From Nitrosospira briensis C-128 (GTDB taxonomy: Bacteria; Pseudomonadota; Gammaproteobacteria; Burkholderiales; Nitrosomonadaceae), in the NCBI RefSeq assembly GCF_000619905.2, contig NZ_CP012371.1, positions 434,001-498,000 on the forward strand: a stretch of DNA of 64,000 nucleotides, given 5' to 3'. The translations under genes and the position numbers were made by a program. Under the pieces are notes generated by a model that saw only the letters and a program-made list of their open reading frames with translations, was not told the DNA's origin and searched no databases. This document shows, piece after piece, positions 1 to 8,283 of this stretch (its first letter is position 1; each line of letters begins with the position of its first letter).

Positions 1-326
1 TCCGACACCAGTATATCCATCACCAGATTCAGCGGTCCTGCCGGTACGGGAGAGCAAAATGGAGGGTAAGAAGGATGATCGCCATCCGGCACCACGTAAG
101 CATTGAAGCCGATCGGGAACGCGCCGGTTTCGATGACGCATGTGCCGCCGGTGAAAGCTTCTTTCTGTTTTGCCTGATTATCAGGACGATAAAGGCTCGC
201 TGTACCGCCGGAGATAACCTCAGCCTGTTGCGCATGGGCGGCCGACCCGAATGACATCATTATGTCGAATGCCAAACCGAACGCTATCAATAAATTTCGT
301 TCAGGCAGATTCACCCTGTCTCTCAT
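1..326 (-). CDS. Exported protein of unknown function, 3' end cut by window edge
   Basis: Read on the minus strand, an open frame starts at ATG 326 (weak purine-rich RBS AAAGAGAC just upstream) and stays open to the window edge, giving at least 108 residues. The N-terminus has a signal-peptide shape: charged MRDRVNLPERN, a hydrophobic stretch LLIAFGLAF, then an AHA-Q cleavage-like site near residue 34. The mature part contains two Cys (in GGTCVIET and PPFCSP) and reads as an envelope protein. I do not recognise the family. The start and signal peptide are clear; the function is unknown. Confidence 0.6.
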   Translation of the reverse strand, partial: MRDRVNLPERNLLIAFGLAFDIMMSFGSAAHAQQAEVISGGTASLYRPDNQAKQKEAFTGGTCVIETGAFPIGFNAYVVPDGDHPSYPPFCSPVPAGPLNLVMDILVS

Positions 327-481
327 TGTCTCTTTTTGTCTTCGTTTATATCGTGAGGACGCAGCCGCCAATGGCGGCATCCCACATTTACTCTCAAAAA
401 CATAGCACAGAACCAGGTGCTAAGGAACCTCATGCTTGCTTTCGAATTCATTTGCCGGAGCCGCGCGATTTTTGGATCCCC

Positions 482-1135
482 TCAAACCGCCTTACGAAAA
501 GTCAGGTTTATCCGGCAGGCACCCGCAAGGGGATGATACCCATCCTTAAGCGGGAGCACGCCATGGTAGTGCAGTCTCGCTGGTCCGCCCCACACCATCA
601 CGTCACCATGTGCCAATTGTATGCGCACCGGCTTATCCCCGCGCCGCAAGCCACCCCATAAAAACACTGCCGAAATCCCTAGCGACACGGAAACGATAGG
701 TGCGCCGAAGTCTCGCTCATTCTTGTCCTGATGCAACGATAGCCGCGCTCCCGGCTCGTAGCGATTGACAAGGCATGCATCTGGCGCGTAATTCGGGAAA
801 CCGGCGCTTGCCGCGGCGTCTTGCGCCAGCTTCAGGAATACGCCCGGCATGGAAGGCCATGGCTTGCCGTTTTCCGGGTCTGCCCTATCATAGCGATAGC
901 CCGTGCGATCCGTTACCCAACCAAAAGAACCGCAATTGGTTATCGCGACGGACATTCGAAAACCGCCCGGCGTAACCATGTGGCGAAATGGCGCAGCGGT
1001 TGTGATATCACATAATTGTGCAAAAATGGCAGCTTCATCCCGCATCGCAAAGCCGCGCAGCACGGTCGCGCCGGCGCATAGCTCCTCCCGCTGTGCCTGG
1101 CATTGCGTCACGCCTTCAAATAGGCTGAGCGTCAT
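482..1135 (-). CDS. alkB: DNA oxidative demethylase AlkB
   Basis: AlkB is a 2-oxoglutarate/Fe(II) dioxygenase that removes methyl groups from 1-methyladenine and 3-methylcytosine in DNA. The sequence shows the iron ligands His-x-Asp in LSLHQDKNE (about residues 135 and 137), the distal His in HYHGVLPL (about 191), and the 2OG-binding RINLTFR near the C-terminus, matching the RxNxTFR signature of E. coli AlkB. The length of 217 aa is normal. The start chosen is the second Met (1135); an upstream ATG at 1156 would overlap the preceding gene. It is the last gene of an ada-oxygenase-alkB operon, so it probably belongs to the Ada adaptive response. Confidence 0.93.
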   Translation of the reverse strand: MTLSLFEGVTQCQAQREELCAGATVLRGFAMRDEAAIFAQLCDITTAAPFRHMVTPGGFRMSVAITNCGSFGWVTDRTGYRYDRADPENGKPWPSMPGVFLKLAQDAAASAGFPNYAPDACLVNRYEPGARLSLHQDKNERDFGAPIVSVSLGISAVFLWGGLRRGDKPVRIQLAHGDVMVWGGPARLHYHGVLPLKDGYHPLAGACRINLTFRKAV

Positions 1136-1152
1136 GTTTATCCCTTTGGCTC

Positions 1153-1902
1153 TCAAATTGCGTCGTGAAAAATGATGCCCACGGTTTGACGGCAGCCCGA
1201 CCGGATGCGGCTGACGCCGTGGCGCAAGTTGACCCGATATACGCCCCGTGTGCCTTGCACAGGCCGATGATGCACGGCAAACGCCACTGCGTCTCCTTGC
1301 CTGAGAGGCACGACCTCGGGGCGTGATTGCATGCGTGGCCGCTGCTCGGTCAGCACGAATTCACCACCTGTAAAATCGCGGCCCGGCTCGGATAGCAGTA
1401 TCGTGATCTGGATCGGAAATATATGCTCTCCATACAAGTCTTGATGCAGGCAATTATAATCACCCGGTTCATATTGCAACAACAAAGGGGTCGGGCGAAG
1501 CTGACCCGCTTCATGGCAGCGTTTGATGAAATCAGCAAGTTTCTCCGGATAGCGCACCGCTATGCCCATTGCTTCATTCCAGCGATTGGCGATCGGCACA
1601 AGCCGAGGATATATCGACGTGCGCAGTTCGGTGATGATGCCGGGTAACGGATAGCTGAAATACTTGTATTCCCCGCGCCCGAAACCGTAGCGCGCCATGA
1701 CGACCCGGCTTCTGAAAATGTCGTCCCGCACATATAATCGTGCCAACGCCTCGCATTCTTCAAGCGAAGCAAATCCTTTGATCACCGCGCAGCCCCGCGC
1801 GTCCAGATCATTCGATATCCGCGACCCATCAAACGCATTCACCCGGCGTGCTGTGTTCCGCACAGGAGCAATACTCCACGATTCGCTTGTCGGCGTATTC
1901 AT
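1153..1902 (-). CDS. 2OG-Fe(II) oxygenase (PKHD/COG3826-like) in the ada operon
   Basis: This 249-residue protein carries a double-stranded beta-helix dioxygenase core: HxD iron ligands in CLHQDLYGEH (H153, D155), a His near 211 in AVHHRPVQ, and basic residues in YRVNLRHGVSRIRSG that could bind 2-oxoglutarate. It resembles the COG3826-type oxygenases rather than AlkB. The substrate is unknown. The ATG overlaps the end of ada by 4 nt and its own stop lies about 17 nt from the alkB ATG, so the three genes should be co-transcribed. That context suggests a role in alkylation damage repair or tolerance, which is inference. Confidence 0.85.
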   Translation of the reverse strand: MNTPTSESWSIAPVRNTARRVNAFDGSRISNDLDARGCAVIKGFASLEECEALARLYVRDDIFRSRVVMARYGFGRGEYKYFSYPLPGIITELRTSIYPRLVPIANRWNEAMGIAVRYPEKLADFIKRCHEAGQLRPTPLLLQYEPGDYNCLHQDLYGEHIFPIQITILLSEPGRDFTGGEFVLTEQRPRMQSRPEVVPLRQGDAVAFAVHHRPVQGTRGVYRVNLRHGVSRIRSGCRQTVGIIFHDAI

Positions 1903-3002
1903 GCCTGTACTTTCAACTTCACCTTCGCCTCCGCCTCTTTCTCAAGAAGGCTACGCTTACGCTCCACGCCCCAGCGGTAACCTGCCAGCACTCCGTCGTT
2001 ACGCACCACCCGATGACACGGAATCGCGACTGCAACTTTGTTTGTCGCGCATGCCTGCGCCACAGCCCGTACCGACTTCGGCGCGCCGATGCGCTTGGCG
2101 ATATCAGTATAACTTGCGGTCTGTCCGACTGGAATTTCGCGCAGGGCCTGCCACACCCGTTGCTGAAACGCGGTCCCGCGCACATCCAGCGGCAGATCCA
2201 GGCCGATACCCGGCGCCTCGATAAAACCGACCACCTTTGCGACAAGTTCTTCGAAATCGGCATCACAGCCGATGAGGCAGGCGTGCGAAAAATCATCCTG
2301 CAGGTCATGTACCAGCTTATCGGGATCATCACCGAGGAGAATCGCGCAAATGCCACGACTGCTTTGAGCAACCAATATCGATCCGAGTGAGCATTCCCCA
2401 ACGGCAAAGCGAATTTCGCTATCCGTACCGCCAGCGCGATAACTGCTCGGCGTCATGCCCAGAACCTGGTTGGATTTTTCGTAGAAGCGGCTGCTGGAAT
2501 TATAGCCCGCATCAAAAATGGCATCCGTTACCGTACTGCCACGGCCAAGTTCATCGCGCACCTTTTTCTCGCGCTGCGCCGCCGCATATTGCCTTGGCGT
2601 CAGCCCGGCAACTTGTTTGAACGTGCGATGAAAGTGATAGGTGCTCATGCCAACCTGCATTGCCAGCTTTTCCAGGGTTGGGGCCGTTTCCGATTCTTCG
2701 ATAATGCGACAGGCTTGTGTGACCTTGGTCGCATATTGCTCAGCCCGAGGGGGCTTGTCCGGCTGGCAGCGTTTGCAGGCCCTGAAACCTGCCTTCTCCG
2801 CTTGTTCGCGTGTGGCGTAAAAAACGACATTCTCGGGCCTCGCCGGACGGGCTGCGCAGGAAGGACGGCAATACACGCCCGTGGTCCTGACTGCGTAATA
2901 AAACTTGCCGTCAGCTTCGGTATCACGCGCGATAACGGAGGCCCAACGGGGGTCACTAACCGTTTCAGCAGTGCGTTGTGCTTTTTTTGCTAAAGTGTTC
3001 AT
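1899..3002 (-). CDS. ada: Ada: methylphosphotriester/O6-methylguanine methyltransferase and transcriptional activator
   Basis: Domains in order: an N-terminal Ada zinc domain with four Cys (VYCRPSC and CKRCQPDKP), an AraC-type helix-turn-helix (about residues 75-175), and a C-terminal O6-alkylguanine transferase domain with the acceptor-Cys motif AIPCHRVV. Family knowledge: self-methylation of the N-terminal Cys turns Ada into an activator of its own operon, and the C-terminal Cys takes methyl groups from O6-methylguanine. I chose ATG 3002 because AGGAGC sits directly upstream; an in-frame upstream start at 3026 adds only 8 residues. First gene of the operon with a 2OG oxygenase and alkB. Confidence 0.95.
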   Translation of the reverse strand: MNTLAKKAQRTAETVSDPRWASVIARDTEADGKFYYAVRTTGVYCRPSCAARPARPENVVFYATREQAEKAGFRACKRCQPDKPPRAEQYATKVTQACRIIEESETAPTLEKLAMQVGMSTYHFHRTFKQVAGLTPRQYAAAQREKKVRDELGRGSTVTDAIFDAGYNSSSRFYEKSNQVLGMTPSSYRAGGTDSEIRFAVGECSLGSILVAQSSRGICAILLGDDPDKLVHDLQDDFSHACLIGCDADFEELVAKVVGFIEAPGIGLDLPLDVRGTAFQQRVWQALREIPVGQTASYTDIAKRIGAPKSVRAVAQACATNKVAVAIPCHRVVRNDGVLAGYRWGVERKRSLLEKEAEAKVKLKVQA

Positions 3003-3186
3003 GATGGGCTCCTTTAGAAGTTGCATGACATCGGTAACGTTATCAATTTATCAATGTCAGTACCCCCGTCGCACTCCGCGTCTTGCTTTCAAATTCGATC
3101 TTGTTTGAAGATTCAAAATTCGATCCTGATCCGGCCAAAAAACTTGAGGTGGTTTACTTCTCTTTAAGGTCCTTCAAATCCGCTTC

Positions 3187-3224
3187 GGTGGGGGTTATTC
3201 CCGTATACGGGAATAACCCCCACC
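3187..3224. promoter_or_regulatory. 38-bp perfect palindrome, probable operator
   Basis: A perfect palindrome with core TTCCCGTATACGGGAA, extended by matched GGTGGGGG/CCCCCACC arms. A second, shorter site with the same half-sites (TTCCCG-AACA-CGGGAA) lies at 3253-3268, 55 bp centre to centre. It lies about 185 bp upstream of ada and about 240 bp before a small + strand ORF. Two spaced symmetric sites suggest a dimeric helix-turn-helix regulator; XRE/HipB-type operators look like this, but no such regulator gene is in the window. Confidence 0.5.
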
Positions 3225-3252
3225 CTCGCCAAAAGGTGTTTTTTGTTTGCTG

Positions 3253-3268
3253 TTCCCGAACACGGGAA
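3253..3268. promoter_or_regulatory. Second TTCCCG-N4-CGGGAA site
   Basis: It shares both half-sites with the palindrome at 3187-3224 but lacks the GC-rich outer arms. See that entry for spacing and interpretation. Confidence 0.4.
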
Positions 3269-3401
3269 TCACATTTTCTATACCTCAAGCTCATCAGTTA
3301 AGAAGGAAATTACCCCTCTATTCTCGGGTTCAAATAATTCGTATTGAGGCAGAATTAATTGTGAAGCCATCCTTGACTAGATAGTGCTTCGTTTCTTTAC
3401 A

Positions 3402-3431
3402 GGCTCACGCCCCCTGCGTGGGCCTCTTTTT
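3402..3431 (+). terminator. Rho-independent terminator
   Basis: Stem GGCTCACGC / GCGTGGGCC (9 bp with one G-U), loop CCCCT, followed by a T run at 3427-3431. No obvious + strand gene precedes it, which suggests that an upstream gene was lost or that a short untranslated RNA covers 3100-3400. Confidence 0.55.
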
Positions 3432-3463
3432 CGTCCATAATCAACCTACAAGAAAAAAATACT

Positions 3464-3670
3464 ATGTCCTACCTGACAAGACTTGAGCATCGTATAGCTC
3501 ACATAGATAAACTGATGAATACTCCAGATAAGGTAGAGTGGGCGGAATGCGCCAGATTACTTGCAATGAATGTCGCCCATTACCCAATGGGTTACGGCGA
3601 ATTGCCATTGGACAAAACGTTAGCAGTGACTGATCCGGTGGCTCTCGTTCCAGCTTCCCGGCCGCTGTGA
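3464..3670 (+). pseudogene. Small conserved-looking ORF with a replaced C-terminus
   Basis: It encodes 68 residues beginning MSYLTRLEHRIAHIDKL; the first 50 or so look like a real soluble helical protein. From about nucleotide 3630 the composition changes, and the tail (TDPVALVPASRPL) appears to be read from the reverse complement of a different gene fragment at 3640-3776. I infer a truncation by recombination. The family is not recognised and no good RBS is seen. Confidence 0.35.
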
Positions 3671-3776
3671 TCCATAACGCATTGGGAGTGGGAGGCGCCT
3701 GATCGACCACCGTATGGCCCATCTGCGGCATGCCCGCCTCGCGAGGGATATCGACGATCATCGTGGAGAACTGCAC
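3640..3776 (-). pseudogene. Fragment of an unidentified gene
   Basis: Minus-strand reading gives a coding-like peptide containing TMIVDIPREAGMPQMGHTVVD and APPTPNALWITAAGK with G/C-rich third positions, but no RBS. It then runs into antisense of the small ORF at 3464. It reads like an internal piece of a larger lost gene. Product unknown. Confidence 0.25.
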
Positions 3777-3801
3777 GAACGCCCGATTGTTATTCGTTGA
3801 A

Positions 3802-5160
3802 TCAGAACGCCAGCCAACCGCTCAGGAACAACGTATCGTTGCCGGTCGCATTGCGACCCGAACCGTCGTAATTGCGAATACCTCCATTGAACTGAAAATA
3901 GTGAACGTACTGCGCTGCAAGTCGTACGTTCGCTAATGTACTTAAGGTTGAGGTAGTTTTGCCAAAAGGAACGTAGCTCAGCTCAGCAGTGAATGCTTGA
4001 TTATTCGGCTTGCCCGACCGGCTGCCGCTGATGGGGTCAGTAGAGAAATATATGACATTATCCGCTGTTCCCGAAGTTTGGCCATAATGCAAGCTAAGGC
4101 TATAGGTTTGCTGGTATGTATACGCGGCTCTGACGCGGACCGTATCAAGGCTGCTGTGCTTCTTTTCTGCCAGTCCTAACGCCATGCTGGCATTCATGTT
4201 CCGATTCTCCCGAATGTAAGTGGCAGTGAGTTCGAAGATATGCCTGAGATTTGCCAGATACTGATAGGTAGCATCAAACCCAAAATCAGTATACTGGTCG
4301 GTGCCGGCTCCTTGCATTCGCTGCGGATTTACATTTGCTCTCATGCCAAAAGAGCCGATTGCGCCGTAGTGTCCCTGATGATTGTGCTGTAGCGCAACAC
4401 GCCAGTAAGGCGCGCCGCCGTCGATTTTATTTTGCTCGGGGTCGAACGTATTCACCGTTTGCTGCACATTTTTGGGAAGACTGGCATAGCCACCACTTTC
4501 AACGTATAGAAGGTTATTCCACATCATATAGGCGGTTACGCCACCGACCTGACCGGCCAGCGACTCGATCAGTGTTCCTGCGGCCGGGGTCGGCGCCAGG
4601 GCCGACGACGTTGCCGGCAAACTCCATGCGGGCGTAGTGTTCCAGAGATCTGAAACAGTAGGGGAGTTATTCGCGGATATGCCATAAACAAATTGCTGAC
4701 TTCCTAGGCTTGCTTGATCTGCAAAACGAATGTCGGTGTTATCGAGAATCAGATTTTTTCTTTCCACACCATCAAAAGTCGTTTGCACAAAAGCGCCCAC
4801 CTTGGATGTAACACGACCGGCGTAAAAAATAGAAGCTTCGTCCATGGCGGCATTATTATTGGAACCGAAGTGATCAGCCGCACCGCCAGGCTGGCCTCTT
4901 TGGGTATGCGTGAACGACCCTTGGACCATGGCGGCGAGTGGAATCAGTTTCGTATTATTACCGGAAGACATTGTGTAGCCCGTCAGTTTGAAATTTCTGC
5001 CGAAAGGCGTAAGGTTGGGTCCAAAGGCCTGTAAATGACAGGTGATGCAGGGCATGCCAGTCTGACGGGCAAAGCTGGGCAAAGCCTTGACTTCAACGCT
5101 GGCAAGGAACATCACTAACAGGACTAGAACTTTGGGGATTACTGTCCTTGATGCAATCAT
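3802..5160 (-). CDS. Cyc2-like outer-membrane monohaem cytochrome fused to a beta-barrel
   Basis: The exported N-terminus (MIASRTVIPKVLVLLVMFLASVEVKA) is followed by LPSFARQTGMPCITCH, a single c-type haem motif (CxxCH) placed right after the cleavage site, then LTPFGRNFKLTGY. The remaining ~380 residues have the alternating aromatic pattern of an outer-membrane barrel and end in GWLAF with a terminal Phe, as outer-membrane proteins do. This layout of one N-terminal haem plus a porin is that of Cyc2-type cytochromes, which pass electrons from extracellular Fe(II) across the outer membrane. Whether this protein oxidises iron is inference. A GTG start at 5187 is possible; ATG 5160 gives the better signal peptide. 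The vit-type iron transporter gene lies about 400 bp upstream. Confidence 0.75.
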   Translation of the reverse strand: MIASRTVIPKVLVLLVMFLASVEVKALPSFARQTGMPCITCHLQAFGPNLTPFGRNFKLTGYTMSSGNNTKLIPLAAMVQGSFTHTQRGQPGGAADHFGSNNNAAMDEASIFYAGRVTSKVGAFVQTTFDGVERKNLILDNTDIRFADQASLGSQQFVYGISANNSPTVSDLWNTTPAWSLPATSSALAPTPAAGTLIESLAGQVGGVTAYMMWNNLLYVESGGYASLPKNVQQTVNTFDPEQNKIDGGAPYWRVALQHNHQGHYGAIGSFGMRANVNPQRMQGAGTDQYTDFGFDATYQYLANLRHIFELTATYIRENRNMNASMALGLAEKKHSSLDTVRVRAAYTYQQTYSLSLHYGQTSGTADNVIYFSTDPISGSRSGKPNNQAFTAELSYVPFGKTTSTLSTLANVRLAAQYVHYFQFNGGIRNYDGSGRNATGNDTLFLSGWLAF

Positions 5161-5349
5161 GGCTTTATCAAATTTGAAGTGCGACACCGATGTAATGGTA
5201 GCCGTATCGGGAAACGGTCGGGAAACGTCAAATGTCGCCCGACCATCGGCTCAATCACCACCCCTAAGCTAAGATGCGTGGAATCCCGTTTTATATCTAA
5301 ATCAATCTCTGGGGCACGGTCTTTACTTGGAGACTGAGTCCGTTACCCT

Positions 5350-5575
5350 TTAGGTCAGAGGCTGTATAGAGGCTGTTACGTGCAACTCCTGATCACTGAT
5401 AATCTCAAGGAAGCCGACAGTGAGAGGTATGGAAGAGCCAGGTACTCCGCCGTAAAGCAACTCAGCGATACGACAGCAATCGTCCATTGTTGCGGCACCT
5501 GCAAGCAAGATATCTTTCCATTCACGGAAGTTTGACGTCTGTGCGGTACCCCATATATGGAGTTCAATGAGAACA
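5350..5575 (-). pseudogene. Coding-like open frame without a normal start
   Basis: The frame ending at the TAA at 5350-5352 reads WGTAQTSNFREWKDILL...GSSIPLTVGFLEIISDQ..., with good codon bias for over 65 codons, but has no ATG, GTG or TTG before an upstream stop inside the iron-transporter gene. A GTG ORF in the neighbouring frame (from 5576) looks non-coding. I infer a frameshifted or truncated gene. Family not recognised. Confidence 0.35.
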
Positions 5576-5576
5576 C

Positions 5577-6266
5577 TTAGACAACAGTGCCGATAAGATG
5601 GCCAGCAAGTGCGCTACCACCCATTGCTGCCGCTCCCCAGAAGGTGACTCGCGCTGCCCCGCGGAGAACTGAGGCGCCGCCCAGGTGCGCAGCCAAGGCC
5701 CCGAGAATTGCCAGCAGGATCAAGCAGCTTCCGACAACCAATGAGTTTAGGTGAGCTATCGGAATAAACCAGACCAGAAGAACGGGTAGAACCGCCCCTG
5801 CTGAAAATGCCAGCGCAGAGGCCAGGGCGGCTTGAAGAGGCCGGGCTCGGGTCGTCTCCGAAATCCCGAGTTCATCCCGGGAGTGGGCGTTAAGCGCATC
5901 ATGAGCCATGAGCTGACCAGCGACCTGGTCGGCGAGATCGGAAGTCAGCCCGCGAGCTTCGTAGATGCCGGCCAATTCGGCGCGCTCGCGCTCCGGGTCA
6001 GAGGCCAGTTCGCGACGTTCGCGAGCAAGATCGGCGCATTCGGCGTCGGCCTGCGAACTAACTGAAACATACTCGCCGGCGGCCATGGAGAGAGCACCAG
6101 CGACCAACCCGGCCAAAGCAGCGAGGAGAACCGGCTCGCGACCAGCTTGGGCAGCCGCAACGCCCACCACGAGGCTGCTGGTCGAGATGAGACCATCATT
6201 GGCGCCGAGCACAGCGGCTCGAAGCCACCCGATACGCTCCGTATGATGGAATTCAGAGTGCATCAT
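5577..6266 (-). CDS. VIT/CCC1-family iron (or manganese) transporter
   Basis: 229 residues with the family layout: an N-terminal membrane pair containing LGANDGLISTSSLVVGV and GALSMAAGEYVSVSSQ, a charged cytosolic region rich in Glu/Arg (about 75-130), and three C-terminal membrane segments. VIT1/CCC1 proteins move Fe(II) or Mn(II) out of the cytoplasm. The composition is more GC-rich than the flanking DNA and both sides are gene debris, so it may have been acquired. It starts with two consecutive ATGs and no strong RBS. Close to the Cyc2-like cytochrome gene, which may or may not be functionally linked. Confidence 0.88.
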   Translation of the reverse strand: MMHSEFHHTERIGWLRAAVLGANDGLISTSSLVVGVAAAQAGREPVLLAALAGLVAGALSMAAGEYVSVSSQADAECADLARERRELASDPERERAELAGIYEARGLTSDLADQVAGQLMAHDALNAHSRDELGISETTRARPLQAALASALAFSAGAVLPVLLVWFIPIAHLNSLVVGSCLILLAILGALAAHLGGASVLRGAARVTFWGAAAMGGSALAGHLIGTVV

Positions 6267-6808
6267 GAAAGAATAAGATGAGGCCTGCCGCCACCTGACG
6301 AGGCTGTAGGAGAATCATTTCAAATGCATCTTGCCGTGATCACCGATTTACATCAGTACAGTATCAGTATCAGCATCAGCTATCGGCCTTACGATGACAG
6401 ATCTCATAACGCTAAAAACACACCCGATACTGTCCCGGTTTTCTTACAGCTCGCTTGCAACTGTTGATTTTGATGATATGCCAGCGCTATCCACTTCCAC
6501 CGGTCCAGATTAACGTGTGGGTGCAACAAATCCGGAGCACGCGTTTATCGTCTTAAGAACGGCAAGACCGCGGAAGCACTCGATCAGGGACAGGTATTGA
6601 CCAAACCGCAACACGGGCCTGGTCCCACAAAGTGACATTGGCAAAACGCCTCAACCATTCAAGATACAGGAAATACCATCTTTCCTTTCCCGTTCTCCTG
6701 TTTTCTTCTGTAACAAGACGTTACGGAAGGGTTATCCCGGCTATCGCAATACCTTTTGCTACTTTCTATTCGATATACCCCTGCAAATAGAGCTTCTCCC
6801 CGATTTTC
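6267..6808. other. Gene-free stretch with possible gene debris
   Basis: About 540 bp with no convincing gene. A + strand open stretch ending with TGA at 6633-6635 reads RVYRLKNGKTAEALDQGQVL and might be the tail of a decayed gene. No start, RBS or partner was found. A short direct repeat (CAGTAT-type units) occurs near 6357-6375. Confidence 0.3.
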
Positions 6809-7822
6809 TCAGTGAAAATCAGCATCCAGGACAATGCGATAGCGCGCCTTGCCAGCCGCAAGATGCTCGATCGCATCGTTCACTTTACTTAGCGGAAAGT
6901 GTTCGACTTGCGGCGCGATATCGTGCCGCGCGGCAAAATCCAGCATGGATGACATTATCGCGGGGGCGCCCGTCGGCGATCCGGAAACGCTTTTCTGGCC
7001 AAAGATCAGGTCAAATGCCGGAATGGGCATCGGTTCCAGTACAGCACCCACGACATGCATGCGGCCATTCGGCTTCAATGTCTTTAGCAGCGCGCTCCAA
7101 TCGAGCGGAATGTTGACGGTGACGAGCAGAAAATCAAGTGTATTGGCCGCCTTGAGAATATCGGCGCCGTCGCGGCTCGATACTATGCGATGCGTACCCA
7201 GTTTCCGTAGCTCGTCAGCCTTCGACGAATTCGAGGTAAACGCCGTGACCTCGCAACCCCAGGCATTGGCAAATCGTATGGCCATATGGCCGAGGCCGCC
7301 GATACCTACGACGCCCACTCGATCCGTTGGCTTGACGCCATAAATGACCAGTGGCGCAAACACCGTGACTCCCCCGCACAGCAGCGGACCGGCGGAAGAA
7401 ATATCGAGCGCATCAGGCAAAGGAATTGCCCAGGCCCAATGCGAACGTACTCTTTCTGCGAAGCCGCCATGGTGCCCTATGATGGTCGCGCCCGCTTCCG
7501 CACAAAGATTGTTGTTGCCGGTCATGCACTGGTGGCAATGCATGCAACTACTGCTATTCCAGCCCACGCCCACACGCTGGCCCATCCGTAAGCCTTTCGC
7601 ATGTTGGCCCAACGCCACGACCCGGCCTACCGCTTCATGGCCCGGTACGACCGGATATTGGGATAGTCCCCAATCATTATTCAAAATCGACAGATCAGAG
7701 TGGCAGAGGCCACAATACTCGACAGCGATCTCCACTTCTTCCGGACCCAAGGGACCGGGATTGTATGAAAATGGCTCCAGCTTCTGTTTTGCACCGTGCG
7801 CGGCCCATCCACGAATATCCAT
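6809..7822 (-). CDS. Zinc-dependent alcohol dehydrogenase, YahK/cinnamyl-alcohol type
   Basis: A medium-chain dehydrogenase that reduces aldehydes with NADPH or the reverse. Visible: catalytic zinc site CGLCHSD and GHEAVGRV, structural-zinc cysteines in SSSCMHCHQCMTGNNNLC, and the nucleotide-binding GIGGLGHMAIRFA. The length of 337 aa is typical. I chose ATG 7822 because GAGGAGAGC precedes it; the longer frame to 7852 adds 10 residues. It appears monocistronic. Confidence 0.92.
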   Translation of the reverse strand: MDIRGWAAHGAKQKLEPFSYNPGPLGPEEVEIAVEYCGLCHSDLSILNNDWGLSQYPVVPGHEAVGRVVALGQHAKGLRMGQRVGVGWNSSSCMHCHQCMTGNNNLCAEAGATIIGHHGGFAERVRSHWAWAIPLPDALDISSAGPLLCGGVTVFAPLVIYGVKPTDRVGVVGIGGLGHMAIRFANAWGCEVTAFTSNSSKADELRKLGTHRIVSSRDGADILKAANTLDFLLVTVNIPLDWSALLKTLKPNGRMHVVGAVLEPMPIPAFDLIFGQKSVSGSPTGAPAIMSSMLDFAARHDIAPQVEHFPLSKVNDAIEHLAAGKARYRIVLDADFH

Positions 7823-7852
7823 TGATTGCTCTCCTCGGTTGAATTCCTGCAT

Positions 7853-8283
7853 CAGCGGTTCTATTCATGCTGCCTGGCGATAATGCTTTTTAGCCGCTGC
7901 GTGTGCATCAGATACTATTGCTTTTCGTTTCCAGCAAGAATAAACCACCGATACCGTACTGTCCAATTGGATCGATCCATGTCGAGTCGAAATTCCCGCA
8001 TTTCGTCCCTTCAAAATCTTCGGCAATATAGTTCTCATACCGATAGCGCCGGCGATCATTCACACCGTAGTGCGCTCACTCAAAAAAAACTACCCCCGCC
8101 ATTAATGTGTGCAAGGTTACCCTGTTACAGTTCGTCCAACATCGACGGGCGTCGGGAACGACCAAACGACAATTCGAGGAAAACGCTATCATTCCAATTT
8201 CTCCTTATCCAGTACAGTGACTATCGCGCCGGGTTGCAGAGAGGCAACGATTCAGTTCAGAAATCAGGTAAAAGATCGAACAA
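7853..8283. other. Intergenic region, divergent promoters expected
   Basis: 430 bp between the divergent alcohol dehydrogenase and glycosylase genes. I see no gene, repeat or terminator in it. Confidence 0.4.
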
